DNA from: JBKEAJ01 sp047975005
GTDB taxonomy: Bacteria > Bacteroidota > Bacteroidia > Bacteroidales > Prolixibacteraceae
Direction of reading: 5' to 3'
Assembly: GCA_047975005.1 (NCBI GenBank)
Contig: JBKECW010000054.1
Span: forward strand, 1 to 45,754
DNA: 45,754 nucleotides
The number at the start of each line of letters is the position of its first letter. The first letter of the stretch is position 1. Below the pieces are notes generated by a model. The model ran no database searches. It saw only the letters and a list, made by a program, of their open reading frames with translations, and was not told the origin of the DNA. Both the position numbers and the translations under genes were made by a program. Below, piece after piece: positions 7,235 through 15,698 of the stretch.

Positions 7235-8251
7235 CTACACCTCAATTTTCAACACGGTAAAGTATCTGCCATCACGAGTTTGGTTGCTGTATGTATGACG
7301 ATTTGGGTACAGCAGGTTAAGACGTTTTTTCAGATTCTCTATTCCTATTCCCGAGCCGCTTTTATCCTGCTCGCTTTTTGCAAAATCGGTGTTTTCGCCC
7401 GTGAAAGTTATACTTTTATCATCGATTCTTAAGCTAAAAATCAGCTCCGATGCTTCGGTGCCCGACACTCCATGTTTAAAAGCATTCTCCACAATGGGAA
7501 TAAACAAAAGTGGAGCAATGGCAAGCAGTGGTACATCCTTTGGGAAATCAGTTTTTATAGTCGTGTTTTTACGCATCCTCAACTGCATAAGGCTGATATA
7601 CTGCTCAATAAACGACACCTCTTGAGCCAAATCTACTTTTTCCTCATCGGTGCGATAGAGCAGATAGCGCATTAGCTTCCCCAAATCGTGTACAGTTTCC
7701 TTTGCTTTTTCGCTATCTAAATCTATCAGCGAGTAGATGGTATTCAGCGAGTTAAAGAAGAAATGTGGTTGTAGTTGATATTTTAAATATTGAAGTTCAT
7801 GTTGCAGGAGTGTCTGCTTGTCTTCGGCTTGTTTTATCTGAATGGCAGACAGTCTGTCGGTAGTCTTAATCACAACTGCTATCGCTATTGGTATGAGTAG
7901 CAGTAGGAAGTCCATGTAAAACCGAAAGTTGTCGGGCCTTGGTCTTGACATATCTTGCATAATAGGTGCAAGGAAAACGAAGAAATGGAGGGTCTTCACC
8001 CAAATCATCAGGGATATAAGTATCAGATTTACAAGTGTAAACACATACTTTTGTTTGTCGATGTAGTGTTTGTCTATCAACCACAGATAGTTCATATAGA
8101 ATATCAATACGAAGGACAGCGTACGCATTAAAGAGTGTTGCAGAGACCTTGCAAAATCCATATTCATGTCGTTTGCAAAGCCCATAGGTATCAGCGTGAA
8201 TGCTATCCAAAAAGCAACATGAGTAAGTATTTTGAGTGTTTTGTTTTTCAT
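7235..8251 (-). CDS. LytS-like sensor histidine kinase (His_kinase/HATPase family)
   Basis: A 338-residue membrane kinase. About four transmembrane helices fill residues 11-130, followed by a short coiled coil and the His_kinase domain with phospho-acceptor His163 in QLQPHFFFNSLNTIYSL. The C-terminal ATPase part has the N box in PIVENAFKHG and a glycine loop in GSGIGIENLKKRL. No periplasmic sensor domain is present, which is usual for kinases paired with LytTR regulators in this phylum. It follows the macB permease gene by 37 bp on the same strand and is probably cotranscribed with it. Confidence 0.93.
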   Translation of the reverse strand: MKNKTLKILTHVAFWIAFTLIPMGFANDMNMDFARSLQHSLMRTLSFVLIFYMNYLWLIDKHYIDKQKYVFTLVNLILISLMIWVKTLHFFVFLAPIMQDMSRPRPDNFRFYMDFLLLLIPIAIAVVIKTTDRLSAIQIKQAEDKQTLLQHELQYLKYQLQPHFFFNSLNTIYSLIDLDSEKAKETVHDLGKLMRYLLYRTDEEKVDLAQEVSFIEQYISLMQLRMRKNTTIKTDFPKDVPLLAIAPLLFIPIVENAFKHGVSGTEASELIFSLRIDDKSITFTGENTDFAKSEQDKSGSGIGIENLKKRLNLLYPNRHTYSNQTRDGRYFTVLKIEV

Positions 8252-8288
8252 TTTCTAAATCTTAAACAATCTTCACAAAAATAGCAAA

Positions 8289-9509
8289 TTATTCGTATCT
8301 CAGTGATGTAATCGGGTCAGAGGCTGAGGCTTTTCTTGCAGGATACCATCCGAAGAATATCCCCGTTAGCGTACATACCAAGAAGGAGATTATTATCGAA
8401 TAGATTGTGATACTCACAGGCCACTGCATAAAGTTGTGAATAATGTAAGTGCTTAGTAATCCTAATATTACCCCTAAAACTCCACCGGTGATACTAATCA
8501 ACACCGACTCTATCAAGAACTGGAATAATATATGCCGACCTTTTGCACCAATTGCCATACGTAGACCTATTTCCCTAGTGCGCTCTTTCACAGATACGTA
8601 CATAATGTTCATAATTCCGATACCTCCCACAAGCAGCGATATGCTGGCGATGGCAACCAATAGATAGGTGAGCATTTCGCTGGTGGAGCTGAAAGTAGAG
8701 ATAAGCTCTTGCTGCGAGCGTACTTCAAAGTCGTTGTCTTGGTCTGCCGCTATGTTGTGCGATTGTTCCAAAAGCGTTGTAATTTCCTCCACTGCTGTTT
8801 CTGCTTTGTCCTCGCTCATAGCACTGGCAACGATGGACTGCAAGTGCGTCTGTGCCAAAAGCCTTTTCTGTACGGCAGTGTAGGGAGCAATGATAATATC
8901 GTCTTGGTCTTGTCCGAAGGTGTTTTCGCCTTTCTCCTCCAATATTCCTATAATCAGAAAAGGAATATTCTTGAAGCGTATGGTCTTGCCGATAGGATTG
9001 CTGCCGTCGGCAAATAGATTTTCCTGCACAGTTTTTCCTATCACGGCGACTTTGGCAAAGGAGCTAATTTCCTTTTGTGTGAACATGCTGCCTTCTTCCA
9101 CTTCCCACTCTCTTATTTCCAGGTATTCGGTATTGACTCCGTAAACCGATGTAGGCCAATTGTTTGCTCCCGACACTGCCTGTCCGCTGCTGTTGACCAC
9201 CGGCGAAATAGCCTTTACCATCGTAGTTTTCTCTTTCAGCAGTTCATAGTCGGCAAGTTTAAGCGACTGCATATCGCCACCGCCCATGCGCACTCCGCCT
9301 GACATACCCGAGCCGGGACGTATGTTTATGAGATTGGCTCCCATACTCGAAATACTCTCTTTGATACTCTCTTTTGAGCCTTCGCCAATGGCGAGCATAG
9401 AGATTACCGAGCCCACTCCGATAATAATTCCCAACATTGTGAGTACCGTTCTGGTCTTGTTAAGCAGAATGGCTTTCCATGCTATTTTTATTAAGTTGTT
9501 GTAATTCAT
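8289..9509 (-). CDS. macB: MacB-like ABC transporter permease (FtsX domain)
   Basis: A 406-residue inner-membrane permease of the MacB/LolCE type. It has an N-terminal helix (about 18-42, KTRTVLTMLGIIIGVGSVISM), a periplasmic MacB-PCD domain (about 45-260) and three C-terminal helices of the FtsX domain with KERTREIGLRMAIGAKG between the first two, ending in the characteristic SDPITSLRYE. The ATPase domain that is fused in E. coli MacB is a separate gene upstream (9583-10320). Expected role: export of a peptide, lipoprotein or drug through MacA and TolC. The gene start is preceded by family F leader F2. Confidence 0.93.
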   Translation of the reverse strand: MNYNNLIKIAWKAILLNKTRTVLTMLGIIIGVGSVISMLAIGEGSKESIKESISSMGANLINIRPGSGMSGGVRMGGGDMQSLKLADYELLKEKTTMVKAISPVVNSSGQAVSGANNWPTSVYGVNTEYLEIREWEVEEGSMFTQKEISSFAKVAVIGKTVQENLFADGSNPIGKTIRFKNIPFLIIGILEEKGENTFGQDQDDIIIAPYTAVQKRLLAQTHLQSIVASAMSEDKAETAVEEITTLLEQSHNIAADQDNDFEVRSQQELISTFSSTSEMLTYLLVAIASISLLVGGIGIMNIMYVSVKERTREIGLRMAIGAKGRHILFQFLIESVLISITGGVLGVILGLLSTYIIHNFMQWPVSITIYSIIISFLVCTLTGIFFGWYPARKASASDPITSLRYE

Positions 9510-9542
9510 TTTTTTTAGATATTTGGATATTCAGATTTTCGG
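9510..9542 (-). repeat. Family F leader repeat, copy F2 (upstream of macB permease)
   Basis: Read on the minus strand this is CCGAAAATCTG, then CCAAATATCTAAAAAAA, ending exactly at the permease ATG. It matches the macA leader (1681-1713) without gaps at about 29 of 33 positions. The rest of the 73-bp gap to the ATPase gene shows nothing further. Confidence 0.65.
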
Positions 9543-9582
9543 ACTAAGAGCTCATAATCACATTGGCAAAATGTCTCATTGC

Positions 9583-10320
9583 TCAGTTGTCGGCAGACAA
9601 TTGAGCAAGTTCTTCGGTGGCAATCCAACGGTCGGTAACCTCAGAGTCTTGAATAATTCTGCCGTCTCTCAATACCACCTTTCGGGTACTGAATTGGGCA
9701 ATGTCGTCCTCGTGAGTTACAAAGCCTATGGTAACTCCCTGTTCATTAAGTTCTTGGAAGAGAGCCATTATTTCGTAGGAAGTACGAGTATCGAGGTTTC
9801 CTGTGGCTTCGTCTGCCAATAGTATTACGGGGTTGTTCACTAGTGAGCGGGCAATGGCAACACGCTGTTGCTGTCCTCCCGACATTTCGCCGGGTGTGTG
9901 CTTCAGTCTGTCCGATAGTCCCACACGCTCCAATGCCTCTAAGGCTCGTTCGTGCCGCTCTTTTGTCGAAACTCTAGGGTTATACAACAAAGGCAGTTCT
10001 ACATTCTCCAATGCCGTAGTTCGTGCCAAGAGGTTGTAGGACTGAAAGACAAAACCAATTTTATGATTTCGTATCTCTGCCAATCTGTTTTTATTCAGCA
10101 GCTTAACATCGTCGCCATCCAAGCAGTAGGAGCCGAAAGACGGTTTGTCCAAGCAGCCCAAAATATTCAATAGGGTCGATTTGCCCGAACCGCTTGTACC
10201 CATAATGCTTACAAACTCCCCTTCCTTGACTTGCAGGTCGATGCCTTTCAGGGCATGCACCGTCTCTGCTCCCATGCGAAACTCACGTTTTAAGTCTTGT
10301 ATGTCTATTATTGTTTTCAT
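9583..10320 (-). CDS. macB: MacB/LolD-like ABC transporter ATP-binding protein
   Basis: A 245-residue ATPase powering the neighbouring MacB-type permease. Walker A is GTSGSGKS (residues 41-48), the Q-loop follows in GFVFQSYNLL, the signature is MSGGQQQR, and Walker B is VILLADEATGNLD (Ala where most relatives have Pro). The start at ATG 10320 is chosen because the eleven codons that could extend it upstream lie in repeat B2, and the last of these also precede hemG. As arranged it lies downstream of hemN on the same strand, an unusual neighbour; inverting the B1-B2 segment would place it directly after macA. Confidence 0.93.
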   Translation of the reverse strand: MKTIIDIQDLKREFRMGAETVHALKGIDLQVKEGEFVSIMGTSGSGKSTLLNILGCLDKPSFGSYCLDGDDVKLLNKNRLAEIRNHKIGFVFQSYNLLARTTALENVELPLLYNPRVSTKERHERALEALERVGLSDRLKHTPGEMSGGQQQRVAIARSLVNNPVILLADEATGNLDTRTSYEIMALFQELNEQGVTIGFVTHEDDIAQFSTRKVVLRDGRIIQDSEVTDRWIATEELAQLSADN

Positions 10321-10524
10321 TTGTTTATATTTTTGCAATAAGCTGTAAGCCAAACAGCCACCACCTCCCCCTATCGGGTACTCCTCCTTTGCAGGAGGAG
10401 AGTTTTAAATCCCCTCCTTTTGAAGGAGGGGTGCCGCTACAAAGATATCGGGACTACGTCCCTTAACTTCAAACTAACAACTAAACCCTAAACAATTAAA
10501 CCTTAAACAGTTCAACGATTCAAC
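10321..10524 (-). repeat. Family B long leader repeat, copy B2 (inverted partner of 2985-3174)
   Basis: The reverse complement matches B1 over its whole length apart from about seven differences in the core and an additional AAGGTTTAATTGTTTA-like stretch near the outer end that B1 lacks. It carries the same three hairpins and ends AAAAATATAAACAA at the ATPase ATG. With B1 it bounds 7.1 kb. Confidence 0.9.
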
Positions 10525-10541
10525 ATCGCATTATCACATTA

Positions 10542-11885
10542 TTATATGCTTTTAGAATGCTGGTTTGTTGTTTCCCTATTAAAATATGGATCTAATGTTG
10601 AAGCTGTTACTCTTGCTGCTCCGGGAAATAACTGCCTGACCTTTACTGTCACGCCGTCGTACTCCACAACTCCGTCTTCTATAAGCTCTTCAAACAGGGT
10701 TTTGTGAGGTATCATCATCACTCCGCCATACTTGGAAATATCTGTTTTATAATTACATAGTATATCCTCGATAGAACTTCTGACACGTTTGTCATCGTCG
10801 GTGAGGTAGCAGACCCTAGCAACAGGAAACTTGTCCTTATTTATAGACTCAATGTATTCCGCCGTATTCTTGGTATTCTGTATATACACATTTGCAAGTT
10901 GGCTGATAGACGAAACCCCAATGCCATAGACCTGTCCCGTAGTGTGTTTTGTACAATATCCTTGAAAATTTCGGTGTAGCTCGCCCGACTGTTTTGCATG
11001 GAACAGTGCATCCCCTGGCAGCACAAAATGGTCGAAGCCCACACTTTCATAGCCTAAATCTAAAATAGCTGCTGAAAAGAAATTGAATACACTCAGCTTT
11101 GTTTCATCATCGGGTAATCCCAACTTTTCAATGGCTTTTTGGTTTGGTTTTATCCATGGAACATGGGCATACGAGAATGTCGCTATCCTATCGGGCTTTG
11201 CCATTTTTATCAACTCTACATTGTCCTCCATGTGTTTGACATCCTGTCCGGGCAATCCGTAGATAAAATCAAAATTAATACGCATGTCGTTCTTTGCTTC
11301 CCTGAATAGCTCGACAATATCTCCAATAGGCATAGATGGTAAGGCTCTGTTGACACTTGTCAATATTGCCTCGTCAGTATCCTGAATACCGAGGCTTATA
11401 CGGTTGAACCCTGCATCGACAATGTCCTTGACCATTTGCTTGTCAATAAGAGAGGGATTACATTCTATAGAGATTTCGGGATTCTCGACAGTCTCAAAAG
11501 CATTAAAGAGATTAAGGTTAATCTCCTTTAAATGAGAAATATCGACAAAATTAGGAGTTCCACCGCCGTAATGTATTTGAGCGACTTTACGAGTTTTATC
11601 CAACTTTGCAACCAGCATATCAAGTTCTTTTTTGAGAGCCTGCATATAGTCTGCCTTTGCCTGCTCATCTTTTGTAAACATAGCATGACAGCCACAATAA
11701 TGGCACAATTTCTCGCAAAAAGGAATATGCACATAGATGGATATATGCTTGGGGTTGCACTCGTTGGAGTCTACAATCCACCTGAGGGTATCGTCGTCAG
11801 ACAATACATTTCTAAACCTATTTGCCGGCGGATAGCTAGTATATCTTGGTGTCGGGAAGTTATATTTTTCTACTATTTCGTTCAT
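10542..11885 (-). CDS. hemN: Oxygen-independent coproporphyrinogen III oxidase (radical SAM)
   Basis: Decarboxylates coproporphyrinogen III to protoporphyrinogen IX anaerobically. The radical-SAM cluster motif CEKLCHYCGC has the CX3CX2CXC form of true HemN, rather than the shorter motif of HemW, and the 447-residue length with an intact C-terminal domain is that of HemN. Further matches are YVHIPFC, FNRISLGIQD, FDFIYGLPGQ and FSYAHVPW. The MFS gene upstream is 31 bp away on the same strand. Its pathway partners hemG and hemH lie on the other strand beyond the B1/B2 inverted repeats and would directly follow it if that segment were flipped. Confidence 0.95.
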   Translation of the reverse strand: MNEIVEKYNFPTPRYTSYPPANRFRNVLSDDDTLRWIVDSNECNPKHISIYVHIPFCEKLCHYCGCHAMFTKDEQAKADYMQALKKELDMLVAKLDKTRKVAQIHYGGGTPNFVDISHLKEINLNLFNAFETVENPEISIECNPSLIDKQMVKDIVDAGFNRISLGIQDTDEAILTSVNRALPSMPIGDIVELFREAKNDMRINFDFIYGLPGQDVKHMEDNVELIKMAKPDRIATFSYAHVPWIKPNQKAIEKLGLPDDETKLSVFNFFSAAILDLGYESVGFDHFVLPGDALFHAKQSGELHRNFQGYCTKHTTGQVYGIGVSSISQLANVYIQNTKNTAEYIESINKDKFPVARVCYLTDDDKRVRSSIEDILCNYKTDISKYGGVMMIPHKTLFEELIEDGVVEYDGVTVKVRQLFPGAARVTASTLDPYFNRETTNQHSKSI

Positions 11886-11916
11886 TATCTAATTATTACA
11901 TCAACAAATTATCGCA

Positions 11917-13143
11917 TTATCCAGTTAACTTCTCTTCCTTTTGGTATAAAAATATGCACATCAATCCTATTCCTGCTAACAACACAGCAAACACTCCAAT
12001 TCCGGTGTAGGAGAACATATCGCCAACTTTCCCACTCAAGGGAACAAGAATTATCGAGCTAAGATGCATTATTGCGATTTGTACTGTAAAGTCTGTTCCT
12101 TCCTTTCCCTTTCTAACCAGCTTCATAGCCTGCGTATAAATTCCGACTGTCGAAAGCCCATAGCTAAACCACACAAACCATACGATACTATTGACAAAAT
12201 AAGAATTTTTTGTCATCAAGTCGGAGAAATAATAAGAATGGCATAAATACTGTAAAGCACATATCAGCCCCAACACAGAAAATAGTTTCATCGACTTCCG
12301 ACTCGACCACTTTTTCATCAAGAAACCTCCCAAAAAAGACGCAATAGCGGCAATGGCAGCCCCCTCAATTCCCATTATCTGCCCAATTTCGCTTTTAGTA
12401 TATCCCAGGTCTATAAGCATTGGTTTCATGTTGCCAGTCATAATAACCAAAGCAGCACAGAAACTGACAAGGACGAAGACCTGTATAGAACGTAAGCGAT
12501 TATTGGCAAATTTAAAGATTTCGACAAACTTGACTTTTGGTTTTGCGTCTCTAATTTTTATGGCATCTTGCTGCGAAGTAACAAGAAATGGGAATAGGGA
12601 GATAAGCACAAAAATACCCAGTAGGTATATTATAGAATTCCAACCAAAGCCTTCATAAGCCTTTAGCAAAATACCACCTCCAACTATCACTCCCAAAAAC
12701 TGCCCGGCTGTCTGCATAGAATTACCTATACTCTTCTCCTTGTCGCTCAAAGAAAAAATAGCATACATATCAATGGCAATATCTTGTACTGCCGTTATCA
12801 TTAACAAGCCTAGAGTTATCGCCACCAAGACTAAAATATCCTGTTCAGGTATAATAAACTGCATTCCCAAGACCACAATACTAAACAAGACGCCGAGCAC
12901 AAACACCCAGCGTCTTATATCTTGAACATTCCTAATACTACTGTCTACCAAGGGAGCCCACAAGAACTTTAATATCCACGGAAGTCGGGTAAGCGACATC
13001 AGAGCACCAATGTATGCCAATGAATAATTTTGTTCTCTCAGCAAAATAGGCATCAATGCCAAAAAGAAACTCTTTGGCAAGGACTGAGCTACATACAGCA
13101 TCAGCAGTGTAAAATACTTTCCTATTTCCTTGTTATTAGACAT
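11917..13143 (-). CDS. MFS transporter, AmpG / RhtX-FptX-like (PAT) family
   Basis: A 408-residue inner-membrane carrier with about 12 transmembrane helices. The N-terminal segment (SLAYIGALMSLTRLPWILKFLWAPLVD, split here by a short loop) and TAVQDIAIDMYAI in helices 4-5 are typical of the branch holding AmpG (muropeptides) and RhtX/FptX (ferri-siderophores). It starts 9 bp after a TonB-dependent receptor gene and precedes hemN by 31 bp. That setting favours uptake of an iron chelate or tetrapyrrole over muropeptide recycling, though the substrate cannot be read from sequence. Confidence 0.82.
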   Translation of the reverse strand: MSNNKEIGKYFTLLMLYVAQSLPKSFFLALMPILLREQNYSLAYIGALMSLTRLPWILKFLWAPLVDSSIRNVQDIRRWVFVLGVLFSIVVLGMQFIIPEQDILVLVAITLGLLMITAVQDIAIDMYAIFSLSDKEKSIGNSMQTAGQFLGVIVGGGILLKAYEGFGWNSIIYLLGIFVLISLFPFLVTSQQDAIKIRDAKPKVKFVEIFKFANNRLRSIQVFVLVSFCAALVIMTGNMKPMLIDLGYTKSEIGQIMGIEGAAIAAIASFLGGFLMKKWSSRKSMKLFSVLGLICALQYLCHSYYFSDLMTKNSYFVNSIVWFVWFSYGLSTVGIYTQAMKLVRKGKEGTDFTVQIAIMHLSSIILVPLSGKVGDMFSYTGIGVFAVLLAGIGLMCIFLYQKEEKLTG

Positions 13144-13152
13144 ATCACGAAA

Positions 13153-15228
13153 CTAGAATTTATAGGCAATTTTTAGACCAAACTGCCTAGGGGCTGAAGG
13201 TTGTGCAAACTTACTCGGTCCGCTTTCAAAAAGGAAACTAGTGTACTGTTCGTCTAATAAGTTTGATGCCCAGAAGCTCAGTCGTGCATCACACGTAAGA
13301 TATACACTAATATTCATATCCAATAAGCCATAATAGTCCTGTTTTACATCGTTAGCAGGAGTCCAATATATACTACCTTGTCCGCTATATAGGATTGAGG
13401 CATCAACGAGGTTCATAAAGCCCCAATCAACAGGGAATTTGCGCCCCAACATTGCAGAGAATGTATGTTTAGGAACGTATGGTGCATAATTACCACTGTA
13501 ATCGTTGTCTTTGTACACATAGTTGGTGAATTTCAAGTCGGTAAGTCCGTATGAAAATGTACCATAGAATTTACTCACATTGCTAAAGTTGACACTTGCC
13601 TCAAGTCCCTTACTCACAGATTCTCCCGCATTCTTTATCATACGTCCTGTACCGCTCGGCACAGGCATATACACTTGTTGGTTTGTCCAATCAATATAGA
13701 ACATCGAGAAATCGGCATACACTTTCTTGCCAAGATTTGCTTTTACGCCTATTTCGTAGTTAACGCTATTCTCGGGCGAATAAATCATATCTTCAGGACG
13801 TTCAAAGGAGTCGTTGTACCCTCCAGACTTAAAGCCATTGGATATTGTTCCATAAATGGAATTGTTGTTAAACTCATACACCACTCCAAATTTGCCTGTT
13901 ATTTCCTTGAAAGTCATTGATTCAAAAGAAGTATCTACCATAGTGTTACCTTTAAGAACATAATTGTAGTCGCGGTCTATACTTTCGTAGTCATAGCGCA
14001 TTCCAAGAGTGAACGACAAGCCGTCAGTAGCTACATCCTTAACGGTAGACTGTCCAAACAAGGAACCTCCGTACGTAGCTGTATTATAAGATTTTACATA
14101 GTCAACATTCCGTGAATACATATCGATTCCAACAGAACTATTCTCGTCTGAATACCAACCATAAGCACCAACAACCATCTTCACCTTGTCGCTAGTGTAG
14201 TTCAGAGTAACTTCCTCAGTCAGGTTATTCGCTTTTAGCTTCATAGTTGCAAAATAAATTGAGTCGGCACTATAATCCTGGTCTTTTTTAAGGTCGTCAT
14301 TCATATAGCTAAATCCGGTACTACTATTCAGCGTAACGTTGTCTGACAAATAGTATTTTACAGTCAGCCCGTCAGACAGGTAGAATCGCTTGTATCCCGC
14401 TTCCTGATTATATACTACATCTTGAATTTCGCCATCAATGTATGGAGCGAACGCTTCACCAGCCTCATTACGATTTTCCAAACTAAGGGTATTTTCAAAC
14501 ACCAGCCTTGTACTGGGTTTGTACACCAATTTATTTCTAAACGCCAACCAGTCTTCCTTGTCCACATTCTCATCTAGCGTAACATTATTGAAAAATCCAC
14601 CAAAATAGCCTCCGTATGCAGACAAACTATAAGCGAATTTATCAGAAGGTTTTTGATAGGTTGAGAATTTTAAGGAATATCTATCGTGAGTTCCGGCTTC
14701 GCCCTCTATTTCGGTAAACTGTTTTTTCATAGGCGAGATGCTATTAATTACAATAACACCGCCAATAGTATTTCTACCATAGAGAGAGCCTTGCGGACCT
14801 TTTAGCACTTCCATATTATCAACATCCAAGAACTGAAAGTTATAGGAATTTTTCTGAAAATGTGATACTCCATCGACATACAATCCCACCGAGGGGGCAC
14901 CTATACGACTGCCAATACCTCGTAAATACACAGGAGAGCCAACACTCGTCCCAAATTTCGGTATAAACAAACCCGGAACAGTCAAGCTGACTTGGTTTAG
15001 ATTTTTGTTTATATATCTGTCCAGTACTTTCCCTGACAGATAAGTTATTGAGGATGGGACTTCTACTAAATGAGCCTCTTCGCGAGTGGCTGTAACTACT
15101 ACTTCTTTAAGATATTGAGGGGTGTCGTATTCCCATTTCGTAGAATCGGCTACAGAGGGTTCACCTTCGGCAAACAGCAAGGTAGACGAAACTAGAAAAA
15201 GAGAAAATAATATAAATTTCTTTTTCAT
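13153..15228 (-). CDS. TonB-dependent outer membrane receptor (siderophore/iron-chelate type)
   Basis: A 691-residue receptor. The signal peptide spans about 1-20, a TonB-box-like EVVVTATR lies near 42-50, the plug domain (about 55-170) contains YLRGIGSR, VGLYVDGV and MEVLKGPQGSLYGRNTIGGVI, and a 22-strand barrel ends in the aromatic terminus GLKIAYKF. It lacks the CarboxypepD-regulatory N-domain of SusC-like glycan receptors, and no SusD gene is present, so an iron-chelate or small-molecule substrate is more likely. The MFS gene follows after 9 bp and probably forms the inner-membrane part of the same route. Confidence 0.93.
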   Translation of the reverse strand: MKKKFILFSLFLVSSTLLFAEGEPSVADSTKWEYDTPQYLKEVVVTATREEAHLVEVPSSITYLSGKVLDRYINKNLNQVSLTVPGLFIPKFGTSVGSPVYLRGIGSRIGAPSVGLYVDGVSHFQKNSYNFQFLDVDNMEVLKGPQGSLYGRNTIGGVIVINSISPMKKQFTEIEGEAGTHDRYSLKFSTYQKPSDKFAYSLSAYGGYFGGFFNNVTLDENVDKEDWLAFRNKLVYKPSTRLVFENTLSLENRNEAGEAFAPYIDGEIQDVVYNQEAGYKRFYLSDGLTVKYYLSDNVTLNSSTGFSYMNDDLKKDQDYSADSIYFATMKLKANNLTEEVTLNYTSDKVKMVVGAYGWYSDENSSVGIDMYSRNVDYVKSYNTATYGGSLFGQSTVKDVATDGLSFTLGMRYDYESIDRDYNYVLKGNTMVDTSFESMTFKEITGKFGVVYEFNNNSIYGTISNGFKSGGYNDSFERPEDMIYSPENSVNYEIGVKANLGKKVYADFSMFYIDWTNQQVYMPVPSGTGRMIKNAGESVSKGLEASVNFSNVSKFYGTFSYGLTDLKFTNYVYKDNDYSGNYAPYVPKHTFSAMLGRKFPVDWGFMNLVDASILYSGQGSIYWTPANDVKQDYYGLLDMNISVYLTCDARLSFWASNLLDEQYTSFLFESGPSKFAQPSAPRQFGLKIAYKF

Positions 15229-15276
15229 TGATTCTAATATTGAGATTAAACTTATTACGTTAATTCTGGATAAAGT

Positions 15277-15636
15277 CTAACTCAATATTGGAGGGGGTCT
15301 GAAGAATAATGCACTCATCATCTCACATTGGAAGCTTCGGTCTTTTTGTTGAGGAGCTACCAGCCCAAAACTAACATTCTGTATTCGAATGTCATACAAT
15401 TCGTAAAATAGAATTTCCGAGTAGCAGTCTTCAACATGAGAGCTAATGGGTTTATTGCATGATGAGTAGAGGGATACTGTTTCTGCTAGTTCTTCTACAG
15501 AAACTTGTTTCCTGTCGGTAAGACATACACTGTTATTCTGCACTTCATCAGATATTGGCTTCTGCACAAATATCCCAAAGAGTATGCCTACAAGCATACA
15601 TATTGTCATTAATGCCGATGGAGCGAGAATAAACAT
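15277..15636 (-). CDS. Small membrane-anchored protein preceding the TonB-dependent receptor
   Basis: A 119-residue protein of unknown function. Residues about 5-25 form one hydrophobic helix; the remainder is predicted periplasmic, with four Cys and a C-terminus rich in Pro (FRPPPILS). It is 48 bp upstream of the receptor on the same strand, so it is probably translated from the same transcript. Small single-helix proteins with Cys and a terminal Pro-Pro pair are found before TonB-dependent receptors in this phylum; this one resembles them in layout but I do not see a literal HYC or CC motif. No function is assigned. Confidence 0.6.
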   Translation of the reverse strand: MFILAPSALMTICMLVGILFGIFVQKPISDEVQNNSVCLTDRKQVSVEELAETVSLYSSCNKPISSHVEDCYSEILFYELYDIRIQNVSFGLVAPQQKDRSFQCEMMSALFFRPPPILS

Positions 15637-15652
15637 TTATTTATTTTTTTTG

Positions 15653-15685
15653 TAAAGATAGAGCTTTTGTGTGTACATGCCCAAA
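15653..15685 (-). promoter_or_regulatory. Promoter for the small protein/receptor/MFS/hemN operon
   Basis: On the minus strand TTTG (15682-15685), a 21-base spacer and TATCTTTA (15653-15660) approximate the Bacteroidota promoter, with the last consensus G replaced by A. The predicted start of transcription is only about 10 bases before the ATG at 15636. Confidence 0.4.
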
Positions 15686-15698
15686 TATTTACACTTTT

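Noticed and set aside
11917..13143. Firm assignment of the MFS gene as AmpG muropeptide permease
   Set aside because: It is 9 bp from a TonB-dependent receptor and next to hemN, which fits RhtX/FptX-like iron-chelate carriers at least as well.
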